This document shows, one piece after another, positions 11,025 to 24,600 of a stretch of DNA of 64,000 nt. The notes beneath the pieces were generated by a model that was not told where the DNA came from, did not search any database, and was given only the letters and a program-made list of their open reading frames with translations. This DNA comes from Balanoglossus misakiensis (taxonomy: Eukaryota; Hemichordata), in assembly GCA_040954595.2 (NCBI GenBank), contig CM082588.2, positions 9,982,001 through 10,046,000 of the forward strand, written 5' to 3'. The stretch's first letter is position 1; each line of letters begins with the position of its first letter. A program made the translations under genes and the position numbers.

Positions 11025-11709
11025 TGTGTACTTGAGTCCAGTGAATTTGTCAAAAATCTTTAAAAATACTATAGATGCTCAAAACTCGGAATCGGACACG
11101 GAGATCGGAAACGGATCAACTGCGTAATCAACGGATCATGTGATGATGTGATCGCGGCCAATCGGTAAAGGCTGCCGCACACGAGAGAAATAAGCTGAGC
11201 AAAAAGTCATTCGAGGAATTTTGCTCAGCAAGTTTCTCTCGTGTGCGGTGGACTTGAGTAATTTTCCTCGCGAGGAAAAAAAATATCAAACATGTTGAAT
11301 ATCGTGATCCGCGGCGCAAAAGATCAGGAAAAATCGCCCGCACACGGAAGGAAAATTTATATTCTCACCCAAATTGAAAGTTATGTTTGTGAGCGAAAAA
11401 ACTTGAAGTGCATTTTCTGCAAAGTTCAAGTTCATGGGTCTACACCATAAATTACGGCCGTACAAACCCGTGAGATAATACTAGTAAAAGTTGTATGTTC
11501 GTATTTTTTTTTTTTATTGCATTGGGAGGGGGGGGGCAACGCTACAACCATAATGATATTTGTAAATTTACAAAAGACAAATGGCGATGGAACATAATAT
11601 GTAAACGCCGAGAAAAATCACTACCATAGAGAAATCACGATGTTTTATATGTGCTAATATAGTATGTACATCAACATAATTTAACACCTAATCTTTCTAC
11701 ATATTGCAG
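11025..11709. other. spacer between divergent PIF1-like and P-type genes
   Basis: The spacer holds an imperfect hairpin (11174-11249), a related 'CGCACACGG' sequence near 11338, a poly-T and a poly-G run (11505-11537), and the acceptor of the P-type transposase exon at its right end. No convincing core promoter was seen for either gene. Confidence 0.4.
11174..11249. repeat. imperfect inverted repeat (hairpin)
   Basis: Arms 11174-11203 and 11219-11249 match at about 27 of 31 positions around a 15-base loop. The outer part of each arm is 'CCGCACACGAGAGAAA'. The compact form suggests a MITE end or relic. No flanking duplication was identified. Confidence 0.6.
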
Positions 11710-13332
11710 GATACTGGCAAGATGACTAGCACTGAAACGAAAAGTGATAGTTTGTGTGAAGTGCTGCAAACCCTGCCAGAAAATGCAGTCAGCCTGATTT
11801 CGTCGATGGTTAAAAATAGCACAGTGAAACCAACCAGCAGAAGATGGGATAGAGATGTAATAAAATTCGGCCTACACTTGTGGCTTAGAACGCCACAGGG
11901 CTATGAAGACATAAGGAAAAGCGGCCATCTTCTACTCCCCTCCCCTAGACGTCTGCAGATGTACAAGAACATAATCGATAAAAAATCTGGGTTTCATGAC
12001 GACATATTTCAGTGGATGAAAGACACGGCTGCAGAGAAAAACATCCTCCCATCTGGAGGCTCGGGTGGTATCATACTAGATGAGATGGCCATCCAGGAGG
12101 ATCTACAGATTGACACCAGAGGTGGCATTAGTAAACTAGTTGGTGATGTAGACCTCGGAGACGAATGTACCAGTATGGATGTGATGAAGGCTGGATACAA
12201 GAAAGGAGTACTTGCGAATCATACTCTACAATTTCAATTTCTGGGCTTTACCGGTTTCACCTTCCCATTTGCGCACTTTCCAACTCGCCAAGTTCAGGCC
12301 TATCATCTTTACGTTCTATTTTGGGAAGCTGTTGATAAATTAACAGACTGGGGCTTTACTGTTGATTTAGCAATGTTCGATGGTGCCGCAGCAAATCGTT
12401 CTTTCCTGAAAATGAATTTCAACGGCAACCCACTTGATGAAAAGATGCACGCCCCGAACCGCCTCTGCAGTCCTTCTGACACCGTTATAATGTGTATGGA
12501 TCCAAACATGTAATTAAGAGACTAAGGAACAGTGTACTGAAGAGTGGTGAAGGCGATACCTATCCCAGGCATTTGCGATGGAATGGTGTTTATATTGAAT
12601 GGCAACACTGGCGCGATTCCTACAAGTGGGACACAGAAGTTAACCCGGAAATGTGTAGAATCAACCACAGGTTAACAACCGAACACATTTTCCCGGGAAT
12701 GTCCGCAAAAATGCGAAACCATCTCGCTGAGCAGGTCCTCGACAGTGAAATGCTCCACCTAATGGTTTGCTTCCAGCAAAGTCTTCCCGATCCAGATATA
12801 GCCAGGCACGACTGAATGGCACAATCGAATTCTTACGCCACACCAGTCAAATCGCGTCATTTTTCACTGACGACAGGGAAGTAAAAGGGTGTGATGATGG
12901 GAGGCTGTTGCAGTTACTCGTGGCAAGAGATTGGTTCCAATCGTGGGAGAAAGACGAGTTGGCAGACGAGACAACAACCAAAAGCAAGAGGGCCAGAAGA
13001 CTGATGTCACATGAGACACGTGAAGACATTGTGTTTTGCCTGACCGCAGTCGTCGAGATTTGTGAGAAGAGGGCGGCTAAGTCGCTGACTACACTCCCGA
13101 GTCGACTCAACAGTGACGTCGTTGAGAACTTTTTATGCCAGCAGAGGACGAATCATAACGGCTCGAACACCAACCCTACGTACCTCCAATATACAAAGGG
13201 GTGAACAGTGTTTTGCTCAGTCAAACGAGCCGTACGTCGGCTAAGAAAGCCAATGCTGGTATAAGGGCGGCACAGCCTTTTAATTTCACTACACCCAAAC
13301 CTTTAAAGGTTCAGAAAATAAGTCAAAATTGA
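11710..13332 (+). pseudogene. P-element/THAP9-type transposase, three frameshifts
   Basis: The exon starts at an acceptor (ATTGCAG|GATACT) and reads as a P-superfamily transposase without its THAP zinc finger. Landmarks in order: 'LPSPRRLQMYKN', 'IILDEMAIQ', 'TLQFQFLGFTGFTFPFAHFP', 'AMFDGAAANR', 'CMDP/KHVIKRLRN', 'LTTEHIFPGMSAKMRNHLAE', 'LNGTIEFLRHTS', 'RLNSDVVENFLCQQR', and a C-terminal 'VNSVLLSQTS...' tail ending at TGA 13330-13332. These include the acidic residues (LDEM, FDGA, ENF) expected in the RNase H-like catalytic core. The frame breaks near 12495 (one base missing between the MDP and KH codons), near 12803 and near 13198. Each is small and the flanking coding sequence is undamaged, so inactivation is recent or these are assembly errors. 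Total about 540 codons. A polyadenylation signal lies at 13652. Confidence 0.85.
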
Positions 13333-15055
13333 GCGGTGCACCCCCTGTTGTTGTTCATTTATTCCTTCTCGAAATGAGAAGAGTTACATCAACACATTAA
13401 ATTACAGTCGGATTGTTTTTTGACCATTAACTTGTATCTACGGATGACAACGTAACTCAGACGATTAATGGACTCTACATACATACTATAGAATTGTATT
13501 AAATGTTGCGACTTAGAAATGTGATGGTAGTTTATGTCTTCATGACTAATAGATAATATATAATAATTACTGAAATGTGGTGTACATGCACATTTATTGG
13601 TGCAATGACATCACTGGTCATAATGTGTTTTCGAATATGTTAATTACGATCAATAAATATATGAAAGCAGCTGCAGATTTCTCTCTGTGTTTGTGTTGCA
13701 TGTTTTCAATGATGTATTATTTGAGCAATAGACTGTAACGGATTTATTAGAAACTTAAACCCACCCACAGTTGTATGTACAACCAGCAAAAGTTACAGCT
13801 AATGGAGGTTTAAAGATCATAGACCCTAGAGAAAGGTCTATGTAAAGATTTAAGGCAGTACGTGCTTCAGGGACATCATTTCAGAAAAATAATAGTCCTT
13901 AAGAACTTTTAAAGGTGTCCGTGAAAGTACCCAGTGTGCATGTCCCGTGTTTTTTATTGTCAGAAAAAACTACTGGTTTTCCCGGCATGCTGTTGACCTG
14001 TGTCCGAAGGGCAAGTCGAAAAAATAAGAAAATGATGTAACCCAACACTTCAAAATTGACAATGGTTCCACCGCCAGGCCCCCCAAAATGACATGAAACC
14101 GCTTCTTACTTATTCAATTCACGTAGCAAATCACTACTTAATTTTTCATACTCGTCCTGGCGGATGGCGAGGAGCGAATGGCTTTTCAATGGATGACTTC
14201 TCAGTCAAATATGAGGGCTGCACCCCCTGTAACATATGACGTATTCAAAATTTACGTCACTAAGGCTCTCGACCAATCAGAAGCCAGGGCACGATTAGTT
14301 GACCTCTAACCTCAGTGACCGCGGCCATACTGACATCGACAATGTCCACTGTTGAAAGTGTCGCTCAAACCGCGCTCGAAACCTCCACATTTCGAGCAGT
14401 TTGCCTTTAAATTGAGCTTTTTTTTGCTACGGATCACAAAACATATACTTGTTAGCTTCTACCCGCCGCATTTCGGTAAGTTTTAATGAAATATTCTCAG
14501 CGAAATCGCCGCTTGAACATTGTGCTCTCGTCAGTATCCTGGCCTGTCCTGGCCTGGCGTTTCGTACCTTCTTTTATATTTAGGGGTACTGAAGTCCCCC
14601 CCCCCCCCACCCCCACCTCATTGCAAAATGCAGCCCCCCCCCCACCCCCATCGCGAAGCGATCGTCTTGAGTGCCTGTGTACAGTACATCGTAACACACT
14701 TCCCTGTAGCTAGTATATAGGGCGGCTAGCGCAGCAGCGTACAGCGCGACAGCAGGCAAAGGCCTAATTCAATCACGAATAATACATCTGGTTAGTTTAT
14801 AAACCAATCTTGAACACACTCGGCAAATGTCTGAGGTCAGACGGAACCACACTCTCTACTTTAGAAGGAAATACGTGGAAAAAACTCCGAAAAAACAGCC
14901 AAAATTAGTTCGCTCGAGCAAATCGGGCATGTACGCTGTCGCGCGACAGATTGTCTCGACATTGTCTACGCATGCTCAGGCAATGACATCCGGGAACGCT
15001 GGGTAGGAGGGCTCGTTCAATGCGGAAGTTTCGATCGCTTCGCGCGCCAATGCTA
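13333..15055. other. noncoding stretch with C-rich tracts
   Basis: AATAAA at 13652-13657 probably serves the P-type transposase. A motif around 'TGCACCCCCTGT' occurs at the end of that gene (about 13337) and again near 14221 with similar flanks. Long C tracts lie at about 14597-14648. No coding region was recognised; the proline-rich frames across the C tracts are compositional. Confidence 0.45.
13652..13657 (+). terminator. polyadenylation signal AATAAA
   Basis: AATAAA lies 320 bases after the stop of the P-type transposase, in the same orientation, in an AT-rich setting. Confidence 0.4.
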
Positions 15056-15064
15056 TATTCACAC

Positions 15065-15163
15065 TAGTCTCGGTTACCCAGACCCCCCTGCTTCTTCCGT
15101 TGGGCTCTCCCCTCTTTGGAGTGCCCAACGGAAGAAGCAGGGGGGTCTGGGTAACAGAGACTA
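15065..15163. mobile_element. 99-bp hairpin MITE with 9-bp target duplication
   Basis: The element starts TAGTCTC and ends GAGACTA. Its two arms of about 40 bp (15066-15105 and 15123-15162) are almost perfect inverted repeats around a 17-base loop. The flanks are exact 9-bp direct repeats, TATTCACAC at 15056-15064 and 15164-15172. Nine-base duplications are typical of Mutator-like (MULE) elements. A second element with TAG...CTA ends and a 9-bp duplication is at 54447-54848. Confidence 0.85.
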
Positions 15164-15172
15164 TATTCACAC

Positions 15173-18096
15173 AAAACCATTCCATCTAGAAGAAGAGCCA
15201 CTTAAAACATTTATGTAGAACCTCTTTGACCAATACACTCAAAAGTGTTATCGGTGAAGCATTTTTGATTGTCATTCTGTAAGTCGGTTATAGTGAAGGG
15301 ACGGCGGAGGCAGCTTGGATTGCACCATTATCTGGTGGGTTGCGCCGGATTCTGTTAATAGGGTGACGTATCAGCTGTCTGGCATAACATGGACAGAGAA
15401 GAATCGCTGCTCTCTGGATGAAGGGACGAGGCGTTTTCCAACTAGTTTGAAAATATACTAAGTAATAAAACGTCAGGGGACATACACTGTAAAGGTGTTT
15501 GCAGTTTATCTGTCCTCTCACTACAGAGTAATGTTTGTAGAATGTTCTTTACTGCCCTCCCGGATGTGTGGTTCTTCCTTCGCACTTGAACTTCCTATAC
15601 CTTTCAATTTACTCATGTTGAGGTGAATAACGTAAAATCAGTCCATTAAATTCTTTGTATAATAATTTGTACTTTGGTTCCCAGTTACAAGTTCTTTTGG
15701 TGAAAGAAGCTTTCTCTTCTAGCTTCAGTAAGCCCTCAACAGTCAAAGGGAAAAATAGAATCTCACACTCCCAAGGACCTGGGATCGTATTTCTCACACG
15801 AGTTTGGGATTTTTTGTCCCACACGAGAATATTTGCTCGTTCTGAGGGGTACGAATATCATTATCCAATCAGAGCTCGTGTCAGATAACAGTTGTATGTG
15901 TGCGCATTAACACAGAGTGTGGGATCGATTTGATCCCACCCTCTCTATCCCACACTCCCAGCGGCCAGGAGTGAAAGAAAAATCTGTACCATAACGTTGG
16001 TTAATTTACCTTGCGACAAAATAATCGACCGTTAAGGGCGCACCAGTCATTGGTACGTCACTTAGGCGTACTATGGACACAAACTAAACTTGTTTCAACC
16101 ACGGTCACTCCATTTCCCCAAATGTTTGTATACATGTTTGAAGTTGTTGTGCCATATCACAAATTGATCGTTCCACTGTATCTCACTGTCTACCGATACC
16201 ACGTTCATCCGTAGTATTTCGACCAACTGTCCCTGGGGAAACGATCAAATGTCTACTTCGACCCAGAAATGACAGCAGAATTTGCGTCTGTTCTCTCGAA
16301 CCCGGGAATCAACGTTACTGTTGAAAACAACGTGGATTTTTGACATTGTAAAGCGCCATTGAACAATATTGCAGTGGAGTTTGGCGCTCTATAAATCCCT
16401 TCGATTGATGATTGATGATGATGATCCAGACCTTAGCGAATATTCGAAAGGGGCTTAGCTGAACCAAAGTTGCCGTAACAATCCTGAAGATGCCACCAAT
16501 TGTGACGGAAACCCGAACGGTATACCTCGGAAAACTGGTAGGGCGCAGGCGGACCGGAGTGAGCCTCTCACAAACAGCGCTGTCTCTAAACACAGCGGTC
16601 AGAACTCGTCAGAACGCGGAAAGCAGGCGTCTTGATGAAGATATCGGCCCACACCGAGCTGCTAAGGTAAACACGTCTGAGATCTCCGATCGGTGACACG
16701 GGGCTGGCTAGACCCGGGGCTGGCTAACCGATAGCGATACAAGTGGACTAATCAGGTAAAGTTGCACAGAGCTGAAACTTGAGGTTCCCCCTTCAACAGA
16801 TCCACGCTAATTCCCCCCTCAAATATACATGATAGACAGGCTCATCACGTGACCCAGAACGCACTTCTGATTGGTGATTGATTCACCAGGGGAGAGATGG
16901 GGAAACCCCTCCATCTCTAGCTTGCCAGACAAGTCAGCCCAGTAATGGTCACCATGGCAACACCACCACGCAAATGAAGCCAAAGAAAAACACAATGCAA
17001 AATAATAATTCACATGGAATAGCAATTCAATAACACACATTTGACGTCATTCAACATTTGCTGCGTACAAAATGTCTAAATGTTTCTAAATGTGGGTGTT
17101 TTAATATTGTTCTGTTCGTATATATTCCAATTCACATGAATGGGGGTGGTAAATGTTATCACATTCAGTATGAGAATTTCGGTGTCAGGTTTGGTCCTTG
17201 TGTCCAACGCTTTCAGTCAACACTTACAGTATCTACCGGTCTTCTGTTAGCTTTCTTTGCACTCCATTCTGTAAACATGCAAAGCTCAGTCGGTTTATTA
17301 TGTGGATGGGTTGGTTTGACGAGAATGTCTTGACATGTCGAAATTTCATTATAGGATTAATGATTATTCTTTTGTTCTATTTTCCTCATGCATCCAGAAA
17401 TTGTGCTTACTGTGCGGGTGTTTTAATTATCCATGGAGCCTGTACTTCACACTCCCTGTAATTTCTTTCAATTCCCTTTGCCACATGGGGCCACTGTATA
17501 AGGGGAAGATGGCAAGAGTAAAATACAGTGCATCCTGTCGACCGTCCGTTTTGTTGTTTCTCGGCTTTATTTTTCTCCTTGTTTATAAAGTTCTCCATTG
17601 TTCGGTTACTGTATTTAATCATTTCACTATTTCACCATTTCGTGATTTTGTTGATTATAATTAGCCAAAATTAAGTAGTTTAAGCTTATACATGCACGAC
17701 GTATGTTGCATGTGTGTTCAATGTTTCAAGGTGTCGTTTTTACATGTAGGTAAATTGTCAATTGCGTGGCCATGCAGACACACTATCATGTAGTCAGTGC
17801 AGTGTGTCCCGGATGTAATCTAATGTAGTTCTATTGTTTACTCATGGAGCTACTTAACGTGTCAAAGTTACTATGTACTGCTTCGAGCGGTGTATTTTTG
17901 TATTGGGTGCCATGTGTTAACTTATTATTTAGCTAAATTATTTGTTCAAAAGTCGTTATTTAACATACTTATATGTATGTAATTAAAAATTTGCAAACCA
18001 TTTAAGTCCTGACAATTTATTTATAAATAATTTCAAGTCGATTCAATTATATACATAAAATGTATTTTATGCTCTTTTATTTATATATAATAAATT
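15173..18096. other. noncoding stretch, mostly unassigned
   Basis: No frame with family motifs or splice support was found. It contains a small palindrome around 15918-15942 (GTGGGATC/GATCCCAC) and the LINE/SINE-like tail at 16344-16434. From about 17650 the sequence becomes strongly AT-rich. Confidence 0.45.
16344..16434 (+). repeat. possible L2/CR1-like LINE or SINE 3' tail
   Basis: 'TGTAAAGCGCCATTGA' followed 25-30 bases later by 'GGCGCTCTATAAAT' and a (GATT)/(GAT) microsatellite is the usual layout of the 3' end shared by L2-type LINEs and their SINEs. Only the tail is recognised; no reverse transcriptase remains upstream. Confidence 0.45.
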
Positions 18097-18400
18097 ATTT
18101 ATAAACAATGTCAGTGTCAGTCTATTATATATATATCATGAGTGATGTACATAATTATTTATATTTAATTAATTATTTATAAATAATAAAAATTTAAGTG
18201 TATTATATATATATCATGAGTGATGTACATAATTATTTATGTATAATTAATTATTTATAAATAATACAAATGTAAGTGAATTATATATATATATCATGAG
18301 TGATGTACATAATTATTTATATATAATTAATTATTTATAAATAAACAAAATTTAAGTGTATTATATATATATCATGAGTGATTTACATTATATAATGAAT
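18097..18400. repeat. AT-rich minisatellite, about 79-bp unit
   Basis: Four copies of 'ATCATGAGTGAT' occur at 18135, 18213, 18293 and 18371 (spacing 78, 80, 78), each preceded by a TA run and followed by 'TTATTTATA' palindromic AT sequence. A separate 20-bp direct repeat ('TATTTAACGCAAACTCAT') follows at about 18464-18505. Confidence 0.85.
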
Positions 18401-18628
18401 TATATATAAATAAGTGATTTCTAAACCATGAAAAAATGCACTCGCGCCGTTTGTCAACTTATTGTTTAACGCAAACTCATTATTTAACGCAAACTCATTA
18501 TTTAAGGCCTGTTCACACAACCCCTTGCATTTGGATCATTATGTACACATATAGTCCCCACACGTGAACAAGAAATGCACATTACTTGCGGTCATTTCAT
18601 TTTTATTATACTCATATATACTTATATA

Positions 18629-21600
18629 TCTGTAATGGAAATGGAGAAAGTACCTTATATTTTCTGTAAAATAGACATTTAATTGGCAAGCCGTCCTGCA
18701 TCAATTATTAATTGTGTACATGCACTAAAGCGCCCTCACTGCTGGGTGTGTTGTATGGTCTTTAACCCTGTTTCAAATTAGAGTACTTTCTGCAATTTCA
18801 AGACAGATCTTACGTGCCATTGGAGAGCTCCATTGACTGGTCATTCATACTGTTTTCATTCATTCATTGCGGCATCAATATATTTTATCTATTCTAGCCA
18901 AAGAGCTTGGCACCTGTTGAAATGAACTCATCTGCTGTGGGCCAGTTTATTGGTGGCAGTTGAGCTGAGGAGAGCACCTTCCTTCCCGGCACGCCACCAA
19001 GTAAAGTTCCACGCCGCCCCCCACAGATGCCAGCATTCATTCATGCGAGTGAGTGTAATTGCAAATTTGCCTATTCTAGATCTGTAATGGAAATGGAGAA
19101 AGTACCTTATATTTTCTGTAAAATAGACATTTAATTGGCAAGCCGTCCTGCATCAATTATTAATTGTGTACATGCACTAAAGCGCCCTCACTGCTGGGTG
19201 TGTTGTATGGTCTTTAACCCTGTTTCAAATTAGAGTACTTTCTGCAATTTCAAGACAGATCTTACGTGCCATTGGAGAGCTCCATTGACTGGTCATTCAT
19301 ACTGTTTTCATTCATTCATTGCGGCATCAATATATTTTATCTATTCTAGCCAAAGAGCTTGGCACCTGTTGAAATGAACTCATCTGCTGTGGGCCAGTTT
19401 ATTGGTGGCAGTTGAGCTGAGGAGAGCACCTTCCTTCCCGGCACGCCACCAAGTAAAGTTCCACGCCGCCCACCACAGATGCCAGCATTCATTCATGCGA
19501 GTGAGTGTAATTGCAAATTTGCCTATTCTAGAATCTTACGTGCCATTGGAGAGCTCCATTGACTGGTCATTCATACTGTTTTCATTCATTCATTGCGGCA
19601 TCAATATATTTTATCTATTCTAGCCGAAGAGCTTGGCACCTGTTGAAATGAACTCATCTGCTGTGGGCCAGTTTATTGGTGGCAGTTGAGCTGAGGAGAG
19701 CACCTTTCTTCCCGGCACGCCACCAAGTAAAGTTCCACGCCGCCCACCACAGATGCCAGCATTCATTCATGCGAGTGAGTGTAATTGCAAATTTGCCTAT
19801 TCTTACGTGCCATTGGAGAGCTCCATTGACTGGTCATTCATACTGTTTTCATTCATTCATTGCGGCATCAATATATTTTATCTATTCTAGCCAAAGAGCT
19901 TGGCACCTGTTGAAATGAACTCATCTGCTGTGGGCCAGTTTATTGGTGGCAGTTGAGCTGAGGAGAGCACCTTCCTTCCCGGCACGCCACCAAGTAAAGT
20001 TCCACGCCGCCCACCACAGATGCCAGCATTCATTCATGCGAGTGAGTGTAATTGCAAATTTGCCTATTCTAGATCTGTAATGGAAATGGAGAAAGTACCT
20101 TATATTTTCTGTAAAATAGACATTTAATTGGCAAGCCGTCCTGCATCAATTATTAATTGTGAACATGCACTAAAGCGCCCTCACTGCTGGGTGTGTTGTA
20201 TGGTCTTTAACCCTGTTTCAAATTAGAGTACTTTCTGCAATTTCAAGACAGATCTTACGTGCCATTGGAGAGCTCCATTGACTGGTCATTCATACTGTTT
20301 TCATTCATTCATTGCGGCATCAATATATTTTATCTATTCTAGCCAAAGAGCTTGGCACCTGTTGAAATGAACTCATCTGCTGTGGGCCAGTTTATTGGTG
20401 GCAGTTGAGCTGAGGAGAGCACCTTCCTTCCCGGCACGCCACCAAGTAAAGTTCCACGCCGCCCACCACAGATGCCAGCATTCATTCATGCGAGTGAGTG
20501 TAATTGCAAATTTGCCTATTCTAGATCTGTAATGGAAATGGAGAAAGTACCTTATATTTTCTGTAAAATAGACATTTAATTGGCAAGCCGTCCTGCATCA
20601 ATTATTAATTGTGTACATGCACTAAAGCGCCCTCACTGCTGGGTGTGTTGTATGGTCTTTAACCCTGTTTCAAATTAGAGTACTTTCTGCAATTTCAAGA
20701 CAGATCTTACGTGCCATTGGAGAGCTCCATTGACTGGTCATTCATACTGTTTTCATTCATTCATTGCGGCATCAATATATTTTATCTATTCTAGCCAAAG
20801 AGCTTGGCACCTGTTGAAATGAACTCATCTGCTGTGGGCCAGTTTATTGGTGGCAGTTGAGCTAAGGAGAGCACCTTCCTTCCCGGCACGCCACCAAGTA
20901 AAGTTCCACGCCGCCCACCACAGATGCCAGCATTCATTCATGCGAGTGAGTGTAATTGCAAATTTGCCTATTCTAGAATCTTACGTGCCATTGGAGAGCT
21001 CCATTCATACTGTTTTCATTCATTCATTGCGGCATCAATATATTTTATCTATTCTAGCCGAAGAGCTTGGCACCTGTTGAAATGAACTCATCTGCTGTGG
21101 GCCAGTTTATTGGTGGCAGTTGAGCTGAGGAGAGCACCTTCCTTCCCGGCACGCCACCAAGTAAAGTTCCACGCCGCCCACCACAGATGCCAGCATTCAT
21201 TCATGCGAGTGAGTGTAATTGCAAATTTGCCTATTCTTACGTGCCATTGGAGAGCTCCATTGACTGGTCATTCATACTGTTTTCATTCATTCATTGCGGC
21301 ATCAATATATTTTATCTATTCTAGCCAAAGAGCTTGGCACCTGTTGAAATGAACTCATCTGCTGTGGGCCAGTTTATTGGTGGCAGTTGAGCTGAGGAGA
21401 GCACCTTCCTTCCCGGCACGCCACCAAGTAAAGTTCCACGCCGCCCACCACAGATGCCAGCATTCATTCATGCGAGTGAGTGTAATTGCAAATTTGCCTA
21501 TTCTAGATCTGTAATGGAAATGGAGAAAGTACCTTATATTTTCTGTAAAATAGACATTTAATTGGCAAGCCGTCCTGCATCAATTATTAATTGTGTACAT

Positions 21601-24600
21601 GCACTAAAGCGCCCTCACTGCTGGGTGTGTTGTATGGTCTTTAACCCTGTTTCAAATTAGAGTACTTTCTGCAATTTCAAGACAGATCTTACGTGCCATT
21701 GGAGAGCTCCATTGACTGGTCATTCATACTGTTTTCATTCATTCATTGCGGCATCAATATATTTTATCTATTCTAGCCAAAGAGCTTGGCACCTGTTGAA
21801 ATGAACTCATCTGCTGTGGGCCAGTTTATTGGTGGCAGTTGAGCTGAGGAGAGCACCTTCCTTCCCGGCACGCCACCAAGTAAAGTTCCACGCCACCCAC
21901 CACAGATGCCAGCATTCATTCATGCGAGTGAGTGTAATTGCAAATTTGCCTATTCTAGAATCTTACGTGCCATTGGAGAGCTCCATTGACTGGTCATTCA
22001 TACTGTTTTCATTCATTCATTGCGGCATCAATATATTTTATCTATTCTAGCCGAAGAGCTTGGCACCTGTTGAAATGAACTCATCTGCTGTGGGCCAGTT
22101 TATTGGTGGCAGTTGAGCTGAGGAGAGCACCTTCCTTCCCGGCACGCCACCAAGTAAAGTTCCACGCCGCCCACCACAGATGCCAGCATTCATTCATGCG
22201 AGTGAGTGTAATTGCAAATTTGCCTATTCTTACGTGCCATTGGAGAGCTCCATTGACTGGTCATTCATACTGTTTTCATTCATTCATTGCGGCATCAATA
22301 TATTTTATCTATTCTAGCCAAAGAGCTTGGCACCTGTTGAAATGAACTCATCTGCTGTGGGCCAGTTTATTGGTGGCAGTTGAGCTGAGGAGAGCACCTT
22401 CCTTCCCGGCACGCCACCAAGTAAAGTTCCACGCCGCCCACCACAGATGCCAGCATTCATTCATGCGAGTGAGTGTAATTGCAAATTTGCCTATTCTAGA
22501 TCTGTAATGGAAATGGAGAAAGTACCTTATATTTTCTGTAAAATAGACATTTAATTGGCAAGCCGTCCTGCATCAATTATTAATTGTGTACATGCACTAA
22601 AGCGCCCTCACTGCTGGGTGTGTTGTATGGTCTTTAACCCTGTTTCAAATTAGAGTACTTTCTGCAATTTCAAGACAGATCTTACGTGCCATTGGAGAGC
22701 TCCATTGACTGGTCATTCATACTGTTTTCATTCATTCATTGCGGCATCAATATATTTTATCTATTCTAGCCAAAGAGCTTGGCACCTGTTGAAATGAACT
22801 CATCTGCTGTGGGCCAGTTTATTGGTGGCAGTTGAGCTGAGGAGAGCACCTTCCTTCCCGGCACGCCACCAAGTAAAGTTCCACGCCGCCCACCACAGAT
22901 GCCAGCATTCATTCATGCGAGTGAGTGTAATTGCAAATTTGCCTATTCTAGATCTGTAATGGAAATGGAGAAAGTACCTTATATTTTCTGTAAAATAGAC
23001 ATTTAATTGGCAAGCCGTCCTGCATCAATTATTAATTGTGTACATGCACTAAAGCGCCCTCACTGCTGGGTGTGTTGTATGGTCTTTAACCCTGTTTCAA
23101 ATTAGAGTACTTTCTGCAATTTCAAGACAGATCTTACGTGCCATTGGAGAGCTCCATTGACTGGTCATTCATACTGTTTTCATTCATTCATTGCGGCATC
23201 AATATATTTTATCTATTCTAGCCAAAGAGCTTGGCACCTGTTGAAATGAACTCATCTGCTGTGGGCCAGTTTATTGGTGGCAGTTGAGCTGAGGAGAGCA
23301 CCTTCCTTCCCGGCACGCCACCAAGTAAAGTTCCACGCCGCCCACCACAGATGCCAGCATTCATTCATGCGAGTGAGTGTAATTGCAAATTTGCCTATTC
23401 TAGATCTGTAATGGAAATGGAGAAAGTACCTTATATTTTCTGTAAAATAGACATTTAATTGGCAAGCCGTCCTGCATCAATTATTAATTGTGTACATGCA
23501 CTAAAGCGCCCTCACTGCTGGGTGTGTTGTATGGTCTTTAACCCTGTTTCAAATTAGAGTACTTTCTGCAATTTCAAGACAGATCTTACGTGCCATTGGA
23601 GAGCTCCATTGACTGGTCATTCATACTGTTTTCATTCATTCATTGCGGCATCAATATATTTTATCTATTCTAGCCAAAGAGCTTGGCACCTGTTGAAATG
23701 AACTCATCTGCTGTGGGCCAGTTTATTGGTGGCAGTTGAGCTGAGGAGAGCACCTTCCTTCCCGGCACGCCACCAAGTAAAGTTCCACGCCGCCCACCAC
23801 AGATGCCAGCATTCATTCATGCGAGTGAGTGTAATTGCAAATTTGCCTATTCTAGATCTGTAATGGAAATGGAGAAAGTACCTTATATTTTCTGTAAAAT
23901 AGACATTTAATTGGCAAGCCGTCCTGCATCAATTATTAATTGTGTACATGCACTAAAGCGCCCTCACTGCTGGGTGTGTTGTATGGTCTTTAACCCTGTT
24001 TCAAATTAGAGTACTTTCTGCAATTTCAAGACAGATCTTACGTGCCATTGGAGAGCTCCATTGACTGGTCATTCATACTGTTTTCATTCATTCATTGCGG
24101 CATCAATATATTTTATCTATTCTAGCCAAAGAGCTTGGCACCTGTTGAAATGAACTCATCCTTCCCGGCACGCCACCAAGTAAAGTTCCACGCCGCCCAC
24201 CACAGATGCCAGCATTCATTCATGCGAGTGAGTGTAATTGCAAATTTGCCTATTCTAGAATCTTACGTGCCATTGGAGAGCTCCATTGACTGGTCATTCA
24301 TACTGTTTTCATTCATTCATTGCGGCATCAATATATTTTATCTATTCTAGCCGAAGAGCTTGGCACCTGTTGAAATGAACTCATCTGCTGTGGGCCAGTT
24401 TATTGGTGGCAGTTGAGCTGAGGAGAGCACCTTCCTTCCCGGCACGCCACCAAGTAAAGTTCCACGCCGCCCACCACAGATGCCAGCATTCATTCATGCG
24501 AGTGAGTGTAATTGCAAATTTGCCTATTCTTACGTGCCATTGGAGAGCTCCATTGACTGGTCATTCATACTGTTTTCATTCATTCATTGCGGCATCAATA

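Noticed and set aside
12009-12509. Minus-strand frames opposite the P-type transposase
   Set aside because: They are shadows of the strongly conserved transposase frame on the + strand.
14486-14720. Proline-rich or glycine-rich frames on both strands
   Set aside because: They read homopolymeric C/G tracts; composition explains them.
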